The notes beneath the pieces are model-generated. The model was not told the origin of the DNA. It made no database searches and saw nothing but the letters and a program-made list of their open reading frames with translations. The translations under genes and the position numbers were made by a program. Shown here piece after piece: positions 7,380 to 13,221 of a stretch of 13,221 bases of DNA. The stretch lies in assembly GCA_964630265.1 (NCBI GenBank), contig CAZVRW010000079.1, positions 1 through 13,221 of the forward strand. Direction: 5' to 3'. The number at the start of each line of letters is the position of its first letter. Within the stretch, counting starts at the first letter, position 1. The stretch is from CAZBWP01 sp964630265 (GTDB lineage: Bacteria > Pseudomonadota > Alphaproteobacteria > Rhodospirillales > Defluviicoccaceae).

Positions 7380-10300
7380 CTACATGCTGCGCCGGTACTT
7401 GCCGCCGACGTCGAACAAGGCCTCGGTGATCTGCCCCAGGGACAGCACGCGCACGGCGTCCATCAACACATCGAACATGTTGCCGCCGGTCGTGGCCGCG
7501 TCCTGGAGACGTTGGACCATCGCTGGAGCGGAGTCGGCATTGCGCTCCTGGAACTCACGCAGCCGGCGCAGCTGGCTCTGCTTTTCCTCTTCGGTCGAAC
7601 GGATCAGTTCGGGTGTGGGAAGCTCGACGCCCTCCGGGTTGACGAAGGTGTTGACACCGATGATCGGATAGCTGCCGTCGTGCTTGCGCCGCTCGTAGTA
7701 GAGCGACTCTTCCTGGATCTTGCCACGCTGATAGCCGGTCTCCATGGCGCCCAGGACGCCGCCGCGCTCCGAGATGCGTTCGAATTCTTTGAGCACCGCC
7801 TCCTCGACCAGGTCGGTCAGCTGGTCGATGATGAACGAGCCCTGGTTCGGGTTTTCGTTCATGGCGAGGCCCCACTCGCGGTTGATGATCAACTGAATGG
7901 CCAGCGCCCGCCGCACGCTTTCTTCCGTTGGCGTGGTGATCGCCTCGTCGTAGGCGTTGGTGTGCAGGCTGTTGGTGTTGTCATACGTGGCGATCAACGC
8001 CTGCAGCGTCGTCCGAATGTCGTTGAACGCATATTCCTGGGCGTGCAGCGACCGGCCCGAAGTCTGGGTGTGGTATTTCAGCTTTTGCGACCGCTCGTTG
8101 GCGCCATACTTGAAGCGCAGGGCGGTCGACCAGATCCGCCGAGCGACGCGGCCCATGACCGCGTACTCCGGTTCCATGCCGGCGGAGAAGAAGAACGACA
8201 GGTTGGGGGCAAAGTCATCGATGTGCATGCCCCGCGCGAGGTAGGCCTCGACGTAGGTGAAGCCGTTGGCCAAGGTAAACGCCAGTTGGGAGATGGGGTT
8301 CGCCCCCGCCTCGGCGATGTGATAGCCGGAAATTGAGACGGAGTAGAAATTGCGGACGCCGTGGTGCACGAACCATTCCTGGATGTCCGCCATCATCCGC
8401 AACGCGAACTCGGTCGAGAAGATGCAGGTGTTCTGACCCTGGTCTTCTTTGAGGATGTCGGCCTGCACGGTGCCGCGGACGTTCTGCAGCACCCAGGTGC
8501 GCACCTTGAGGGCTTCCTCCTCGGTGGGCGATCGGCCGTTTTCCGCCTCGAAGCGTTCCAGTTGCTGGTCGATGGCGGCGTTGAAGAACATCGCCAGCAT
8601 CGCCGGCGCCGGGCCGTTGATGGTCATCGAGACGGAATTCGTCGGGTCGCACAGGTCGAAGCCGCCGTACAGCACCTTGATGTCGTCGAGGGTCGCGATC
8701 GACACCCCGGAGTTGCCGATTTTGCCGTAGATGTCGGGGCGTTCGTCCGGATCGAAGCCGTAGAGCGTCACCGAGTCGAACGCCGTGGACAGGCGCTTCG
8801 CGTCCATATCCTCGGAGAGGAACTTGAACCGGCGGTTGGTGCGGAATGGATCGCCCTCGCCGGCAAACATCCGCGTCGGGTCCTCGCCTTCGCGGCGGAA
8901 GGCGAATACACCCGCCGTATACGGGAACGCACCCGGCACGTTCTCCCGCAGCAGCCACCGCAGGCGCTCGCCATCGTCGGCGAAACGCGGCAGCGCCACC
9001 TTGGGGATCCGCGTCCCGGAGAGCGACGTGTGGGCGAGCCGCGTCCGGCTTTCCTTCTCGCGCATGCGAACCACGTATTCGTCGCCGACGTAGGCGTCCT
9101 GCACCGTGTCCCACATCTCGAGCATCTTGCGGCAGCGCCCGTCCTGGGCGGCATCGCGATCGCTCAACAGCGCGTCGACGGCCGCGATGTCCCTGCCCGC
9201 CTCCGCCAACAGCCGCCGGGTTTCGCGCAGCGCCTGTCGGTCCCTGGCGATCTCTACCTCGGCGTTGATGGTACGGTGATAGCCCCGCACGACGTCAGCG
9301 ATCTCGGCCAGATAGCGCCGTCGTGTGGCCGGGACGATGCCGGCGCCGGCGTCCGAGCTGCGGGTTGCCGGGATGTCGACGGTCGTCGTCCAGTGTCCCA
9401 AACCGCGCTCGTTGAAGCGGTTGATCAACTCGCCATAGAGCGCGGTCAGGCCCGGATCGTTGAAGCGGGAGGCGATGGTGCCGAACACCGGCATCTCCTC
9501 GGGCCCCTGGGCGAACGCTTCGCGGTTGCGTTGGAATTGCTTGGCAACGTCACGCAGCGCGTCTCGGGCGCCCTGACGATCGAACTTGTTGATGGCGACG
9601 ATATCGGCGAAATCGAGCATGTCGATCTTTTCGAGCTGCGACGCGGCACCGAACTCGGGCGTCATCACGTAGAGCGAGACGTCGACGAAGGGCACGATGC
9701 CGGCATCCCCCTGCCCGATCCCCGGCGTCTCGACGATCACTAGGCCGGAGCCCGCCGCCTTGGCCGCGGCAATGACATCGGTGAGCGAGGGCGGCACCTC
9801 GTTGCCGGTCTCCCGCGTGCCGAGCGAGCGAACGTAGACGGACGGCGCATCGATGGCGTTCATGCGGATCCGGTCGCCAAGCAGGGCGCCGCCGGTCTTG
9901 CGCCGGGACGGATCGATGGCGATGACGGCGATCTTCGGCTCCCCGGAATACAGCCGGCAGCGGCGGACGATCTCGTCGGTCAGCGACGACTTGCCGGCGC
10001 CGCCGGTGCCGGTGATGCCGAGCACCGGCACGACACCGCGACGATGCGCCATGGCATGGATCTCATCGCGATGCACGGCATCCAGCGCGCCGTCTTGCAG
10101 CGCGGTGATGACCCGAGCGAGCAGTCGGGTGTCGCCGTCCGCCAATGCCGCAAAGCTGGTCGGCGGATCGGCGGACAGGTCGTAGTCGGCCTTGTCCATC
10201 ATGTCGTCGATCATGCCCTGCAGGCCCATGTGGCGGCCGTCTTCCGGGCTGTAGATCCGTGCGACGCCGTAGGCGTGCAGGTCGGCGATCTCCTCCGGGA

Positions 10301-10652
10301 CGATGACGCCGCCACCGCCACCGAAGATGCGGATATTCTCGCCGCCGTGCTCGCGCAGCAGATCGACCATGTACTTGAAGAACTCGATGTGACCGCCCTG
10401 ATAGGAGCTCACGGCAATGCCCTGCACGTCTTCCTGCAATGCCGCCGAGACGATCTCCTGAACGGAGCGGTTGTGACCGAGATGGATCACCTCGGCCCCG
10501 GCCGCCTGCAACATGCGACGAATGATGTTGATCGAGGCATCGTGGCCGTCGAACAGGCTGGCGGCGGTCAGGAAGCGAACCGGTCCCCGCGAACGCCCAG
10601 GCCGGTTGATGTCTTGCCGTTCGGGTTGGCTTGCGATGATGTCGTCGGGCAC
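7380..10652 (-). CDS. icmF: Fused isobutyryl-CoA mutase (IcmF), B12-dependent
   Basis: IcmF interconverts isobutyryl-CoA and n-butyryl-CoA using adenosylcobalamin and carries its own G-protein chaperone. Numbered from the GTG at 10652 (1,090 residues): the B12 domain comes first, with DGHD (H37 as lower axial ligand), SSYQGG (82-87) and a GGGGG run. The MeaB-like GTPase follows, with Walker A GTGGAGKSS (215-223), ETPGIGQGD (308-316) and NKFD (355-358). After a helical linker comes the mutase barrel from about 560 to the end (GGKYRRSM). Isobutyryl-type residues are present: F583 in TAGVFAF and Q740 in KEDQGQN, where methylmalonyl-CoA mutase has Tyr and Arg; H778 is the active-site His. The GTG has GGAGGA 6 nt upstream. 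An in-frame ATG at 10691 (13 residues longer) has GGGAG and cannot be excluded. It is divergent from metY. Confidence 0.95.
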   Translation of the reverse strand: MPDDIIASQPERQDINRPGRSRGPVRFLTAASLFDGHDASINIIRRMLQAAGAEVIHLGHNRSVQEIVSAALQEDVQGIAVSSYQGGHIEFFKYMVDLLREHGGENIRIFGGGGGVIVPEEIADLHAYGVARIYSPEDGRHMGLQGMIDDMMDKADYDLSADPPTSFAALADGDTRLLARVITALQDGALDAVHRDEIHAMAHRRGVVPVLGITGTGGAGKSSLTDEIVRRCRLYSGEPKIAVIAIDPSRRKTGGALLGDRIRMNAIDAPSVYVRSLGTRETGNEVPPSLTDVIAAAKAAGSGLVIVETPGIGQGDAGIVPFVDVSLYVMTPEFGAASQLEKIDMLDFADIVAINKFDRQGARDALRDVAKQFQRNREAFAQGPEEMPVFGTIASRFNDPGLTALYGELINRFNERGLGHWTTTVDIPATRSSDAGAGIVPATRRRYLAEIADVVRGYHRTINAEVEIARDRQALRETRRLLAEAGRDIAAVDALLSDRDAAQDGRCRKMLEMWDTVQDAYVGDEYVVRMREKESRTRLAHTSLSGTRIPKVALPRFADDGERLRWLLRENVPGAFPYTAGVFAFRREGEDPTRMFAGEGDPFRTNRRFKFLSEDMDAKRLSTAFDSVTLYGFDPDERPDIYGKIGNSGVSIATLDDIKVLYGGFDLCDPTNSVSMTINGPAPAMLAMFFNAAIDQQLERFEAENGRSPTEEEALKVRTWVLQNVRGTVQADILKEDQGQNTCIFSTEFALRMMADIQEWFVHHGVRNFYSVSISGYHIAEAGANPISQLAFTLANGFTYVEAYLARGMHIDDFAPNLSFFFSAGMEPEYAVMGRVARRIWSTALRFKYGANERSQKLKYHTQTSGRSLHAQEYAFNDIRTTLQALIATYDNTNSLHTNAYDEAITTPTEESVRRALAIQLIINREWGLAMNENPNQGSFIIDQLTDLVEEAVLKEFERISERGGVLGAMETGYQRGKIQEESLYYERRKHDGSYPIIGVNTFVNPEGVELPTPELIRSTEEEKQSQLRRLREFQERNADSAPAMVQRLQDAATTGGNMFDVLMDAVRVLSLGQITEALFDVGGKYRRSM

Positions 10653-10693
10653 GATTTTTCCTCCGGTCGGCACAGTGGCGGGGAGCGGCATTC

Positions 10694-10776
10694 CCGGCTC
10701 CCGATTCCGTTCAGGGTAAAGAATTCGGCGGGCGTCGTAAATGTCCTGCCGCGGCTGCCCGCCGGTCGGGAGCCGG
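10694..10776. promoter_or_regulatory. Nested inverted repeats in the icmF-metY divergent region
   Basis: An outer pair of 11-bp arms, CCGGCTCCCGA (10694-10704) and TCGGGAGCCGG (10766-10776), encloses an inner pair of 8-bp arms, CGGCGGGC (10726-10733) and GCCCGCCG (10757-10764). All pairings are perfect. The two right-hand arms are separated by one base, so the RNA could form one long interrupted stem. On the minus strand the outer arm covers the GGGAG ribosome site of the upstream icmF ATG, leaving the downstream GTG free. No conserved B12-box or SAM-riboswitch core was recognised. It may be a leader structure, an operator pair or chance in GC-rich DNA. Confidence 0.45.
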
Positions 10777-10858
10777 CAAATTCGTCGCCAAGCCCGGGAT
10801 GCCTGTGTATGCTTGGAACGCTTTCCGATCCCGACATTGACATAAGAAAGGAGCGACG

Positions 10859-12151
10859 GTGAGCCAACAGTCCATGCATCCGGAAACCCTGGCCCTGCAC
10901 GGCGGCTATCGGCAGGACGATGCGACGGGTGCCGTCGCGGTGCCGATCTATCAGACCACGTCGTATCAGTTCCGCGGCACGCAGCACGCCGAGAACCTGT
11001 TCGCGTTGAAGGAACTGGGCAACATCTACACGCGGATCATGAACCCGACGTCCGACGTGTTGGAGCGCCGCCTGACCGCCATCGAGGGTGGCGCGGCGGG
11101 CTTGGCGCTGAGTTCGGGTCAGGCGGCGACGACCCTCTGCATTCTCAATCTCTGCCGTGCCGGCGACAACTTCGTCAGTTCGACGGATCTCTACGGCGGC
11201 ACCTGGAACCTGTTCGCAAACACCATCTCGACCATGGGGATCGAGGTCCGCTACGTCGATCCGGCCGACCCCGAGGGCTTCCGGCGGGCCACCGACTCGC
11301 GCACGCGCTGCTATTACGCCGAAACGCTGCCGAACCCGAAGCTCAACGTGTTCCCGATCAAGGAAGTGGCAGACATCGGGCGCAGTCTCGGCGTGCCACT
11401 GATCGTCGACAACACCGCCGCGCCGGTGATCTGCCGGCCGCTGCAGCACGGCGCCGCCGTCGTCATGTACTCGACGACGAAGTATATCGGCGGACATGGG
11501 ACATCGATCGGTGGCGTGGTCGTCGATGGCGGCAATTTCGACTGGGAGGCCGATGCCGAACGCTTTCCGAGCCTCAGCGAGCCCGACCCAAGCTATCACG
11601 GGGCGGTCTGGACGGAGGCGGCCAAGCCGCTGGGACCGATCGCCTACATCCTGCGCATGCGCGTCGTGCTGTTGCGCGACATCGGCCCCGCCATGAGCCC
11701 GTTCAACGCGTTCCTGTTCATCCAGGGGCTCGAAACCTTGCCGCTGCGCATGCGCCAACACTGCGCCAACGCGGCCAGCGTCGCCGAGTTCCTGGGACGG
11801 CATCCGAAGGTCGACACCGTCATCTATCCGTCCCTCAAGGACCAGGAGATGCGGCGCCGCGCCGATGCCTATCTCAACGGCGGCTACGGCGCGCTCGTCG
11901 GTTTCGAACTGAAGGACGGGCGCGAGGCCGGTCGACGCTTCATCGACGCCCTGCAGATGGTCTATCACGTCGCCAACATCGGCGATGCCCGGACGCTGGC
12001 GATTCATCCGGCGACGACCACCCACTCCCAACTCTCGGACGAAGACAGGCTGGCGACGGGTGTATCGGAAGGATACGTCCGGCTCTCCGTCGGGATCGAG
12101 CATATCGACGACATCCTGGCGGACATCGGCCAAGCGCTCGACCACGCTTGA
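10859..12151 (+). CDS. metY: O-acetylhomoserine aminocarboxypropyltransferase (O-acetylhomoserine sulfhydrylase)
   Basis: This is a PLP enzyme of the Cys/Met metabolism family that joins O-acetylhomoserine with sulfide to make homocysteine in direct-sulfhydrylation methionine synthesis. The 430-residue length is typical of MetY rather than of the shorter cystathionine enzymes (about 380-400). The Schiff-base lysine is K208 in YSTTKYIGGHG, the cofactor-binding Asp is D184 in IVDNT, Y112 in DLYGGTWNLF stacks on the ring, and Y57/R59 lie in YTRIMNPT. The opening HPETLALHGGY and the QTTSYQF block are MetY-like. The GTG at 10859 is chosen because AAAGGAG lies 5-6 nt upstream; the next ATG (10874) lacks a site. 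The stop overlaps the hemB start. An O-succinylhomoserine preference cannot be excluded from sequence. Confidence 0.92.
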   Translation: MSQQSMHPETLALHGGYRQDDATGAVAVPIYQTTSYQFRGTQHAENLFALKELGNIYTRIMNPTSDVLERRLTAIEGGAAGLALSSGQAATTLCILNLCRAGDNFVSSTDLYGGTWNLFANTISTMGIEVRYVDPADPEGFRRATDSRTRCYYAETLPNPKLNVFPIKEVADIGRSLGVPLIVDNTAAPVICRPLQHGAAVVMYSTTKYIGGHGTSIGGVVVDGGNFDWEADAERFPSLSEPDPSYHGAVWTEAAKPLGPIAYILRMRVVLLRDIGPAMSPFNAFLFIQGLETLPLRMRQHCANAASVAEFLGRHPKVDTVIYPSLKDQEMRRRADAYLNGGYGALVGFELKDGREAGRRFIDALQMVYHVANIGDARTLAIHPATTTHSQLSDEDRLATGVSEGYVRLSVGIEHIDDILADIGQALDHA

Positions 12152-13170
12152 TGCGCACACGCGTGCCGAGACGATCGGGCTTCGAGGCGTTTCCGCGAAC
12201 CCGACTGCGTCGCAATCGGAAGGCCGACTGGTCACGGCGGCTGATCGCCGAGTCGCGGCTAGCGGTCGACGACCTGATCTGGCCGGTGTTCGTCGCCGAC
12301 GGCGTGAACCGGCGCGACCCGGTGCCGTCGATGCCGGGGGTGGAGCGGATCTCGGTGGACCTGCTCGCGGAGGTGGTCGGCGAGGCCTGGGCGCTCGGCC
12401 TGCCGGCCATCGCGCTGTTCCCGTCCATCGATCCATCCTGCAAGACCCCCGACTGTCGCGAGGCATTCAATTCCGAGAACTTGGTATGCCGCGCCATCCG
12501 GGCGGTGAAGAACGCCTGTCCACACCTCGGCGTCGTCTGCGACGTCGCGCTGGATCCGTTCAACAGCGAGGGGCACGACGGTCTGGTGCGCGACGGCATC
12601 GTGCTCAACGACGAAACCCTGGAGGTGCTCTGCCGGCAGGCGGTGGCTCAGGCGGCCGCGGGCTGCGATATCGTCGCCCCTTCGGACATGATGGACGGTC
12701 GCGTCGGCGCCATCCGTGATGCGCTGGATGACGCCGGCCTCACCCAGGTGCAGATCCTCTCCTACGCCGCCAAATATGCGTCGACCTTCTACGGGCCGTT
12801 CCGGGATGCGGTGGGATCGGCGGGAGCCCTGAAAGGCGACAAGAAGTCGTACCAGATGGATCCGGCCAACGGCGATGAGGCCCTGCGGGAGGTGGCGCTG
12901 GACATCGCCGAAGGCGCGGACGGCGTCTTGGTGAAGCCGGGGCTGCCCTACTTGGACGTGGTCCGCCGGGTCAAGGACGCGTTCAGTGTGCCGACATTCG
13001 TCTATCACGTCAGCGGCGAATACGCGATGTGGAAGGCCGCCGTGGGCAACGGCTGGCTCGATAACGACGCCTCGCTGCTGGAGATCCTGATCTCATGCAA
13101 GCGCGCCGGCGCCGACGGTATTTTTAGCTATGCCGCCGTCGAGGCTGCCCGGCTGTTGCGGAGCAACTAG
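12151..13170 (+). CDS. hemB: Delta-aminolevulinic acid dehydratase (porphobilinogen synthase)
   Basis: HemB condenses two 5-aminolevulinate molecules into porphobilinogen, the shared precursor of heme, corrinoids and chlorophylls. From the ATG at 12151 it has 339 residues, the usual size. The catalytic lysines are K208 in SYAAKYAS and K262 in LVKPGLPYLD. The metal region at 130-144 reads CDVALDPFNSEGHDG: the three cysteines of zinc enzymes are replaced by A133, D135 and D143, so this is the zinc-independent, magnesium-type HemB common in alphaproteobacteria and pseudomonads. The allosteric Mg-site region YQMDPANGDEALRE (234-247) is present. The ATG shares its A with the metY stop (TGATG), so translation is probably coupled; a TTG at 12148 is an alternative start. 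Confidence 0.95.
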   Translation: MRTRVPRRSGFEAFPRTRLRRNRKADWSRRLIAESRLAVDDLIWPVFVADGVNRRDPVPSMPGVERISVDLLAEVVGEAWALGLPAIALFPSIDPSCKTPDCREAFNSENLVCRAIRAVKNACPHLGVVCDVALDPFNSEGHDGLVRDGIVLNDETLEVLCRQAVAQAAAGCDIVAPSDMMDGRVGAIRDALDDAGLTQVQILSYAAKYASTFYGPFRDAVGSAGALKGDKKSYQMDPANGDEALREVALDIAEGADGVLVKPGLPYLDVVRRVKDAFSVPTFVYHVSGEYAMWKAAVGNGWLDNDASLLEILISCKRAGADGIFSYAAVEAARLLRSN

Positions 13171-13171
13171 G

Positions 13172-13195
13172 TCGTGTGGACATTCAGGGACACGA
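13172..13195. repeat. Inverted repeat downstream of hemB
   Basis: TCGTGT (13172-13177) and ACACGA (13190-13195) are perfect arms around a 12-nt loop, starting one base after the hemB stop. No T-tract follows, so terminator function is doubtful. AAGGAG (13195-13200) resembles a ribosome site, but no usable start codon follows before the window ends. Confidence 0.3.
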
Positions 13196-13221
13196 AGGAG
13201 ATTGAACTAACCCGCTGACGC

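Noticed and set aside
7011..9743. Long plus-strand open frames (441 and 460 residues) opposite icmF
   Set aside because: They are antisense shadows of the highly conserved IcmF sequence, rich in Arg/Val/Asp/His, and lack any known motif.
10692..10858. A cobalamin riboswitch for icmF or a SAM riboswitch for metY
   Set aside because: I could not find the conserved B12-box or a SAM-II core on either strand, although inverted repeats are present; a covariance-model scan would be decisive.
10568..12466. A 632-residue open frame on the minus strand opposite metY and hemB
   Set aside because: It spans three well-supported genes in the wrong direction and shows low-complexity Arg/Pro/Asp/Val composition with no family resemblance; such long shadow frames are normal in GC-rich DNA.
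13195..13221. Start of a further plus-strand gene after AAGGAG
   Set aside because: The only nearby candidate start, TTG, runs into TAA after one codon, and no ATG or GTG occurs before the window ends.

Overview
The window looks like a piece of chromosome from a high-GC alphaproteobacterium, most likely of the Rhodospirillales or a related order. The evidence is the GC-rich codon usage, a branched-chain amino acid (liv) operon carrying the small membrane protein family I recognise as DUF6867, a DUF6898-like small protein, and a HemB that lacks the zinc cysteines. A run of exactly 100 Ns at 6885-6984 shows this is a draft or metagenome scaffold.

Layout. Positions 1-292 hold no convincing gene but contain three perfect hairpins. 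From 293 to 5785 the minus strand carries a complete ABC importer for branched-chain amino acids, transcribed right to left: livH, livM, livG, livF, a 114-residue membrane protein, then livK. The spacing is tight (3-nt gap, 4-nt overlap, short gaps), except for 174 nt before livK, which holds a weak terminator-like hairpin and a possible promoter. Upstream of livH (5786-6051) is a regulatory region with a good -10 box, a perfect 22-bp palindrome over the predicted transcription start, and a second inverted repeat near -35. Next on the minus strand come a 74-residue DUF6898-like protein (6052-6276), an exported alpha/beta-hydrolase-like protein broken by the N gap (6445-7327), and icmF, a fused isobutyryl-CoA mutase of about 1,090 residues (7380-10652). 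On the plus strand, divergent from icmF, metY (10859-12151) and hemB (12151-13170) overlap by one base at TGATG.

How the genes may work together. LivHMGFK would bring in leucine, isoleucine and valine. Valine breakdown gives isobutyryl-CoA, the substrate of IcmF, so the minus-strand block is consistent with branched-chain carbon use. HemB makes porphobilinogen, the precursor of heme and of the corrin ring of the B12 cofactor IcmF needs. MetY makes homocysteine, the methionine precursor. These links are inferred from gene order and known family roles.

Most of the window is ordinary metabolism and I see no defence, mobile or secondary-metabolite system. The points most worth following are the hydrolase-like protein whose catalytic positions all appear replaced, the nested inverted repeats between icmF and metY, and the palindrome at the liv promoter.
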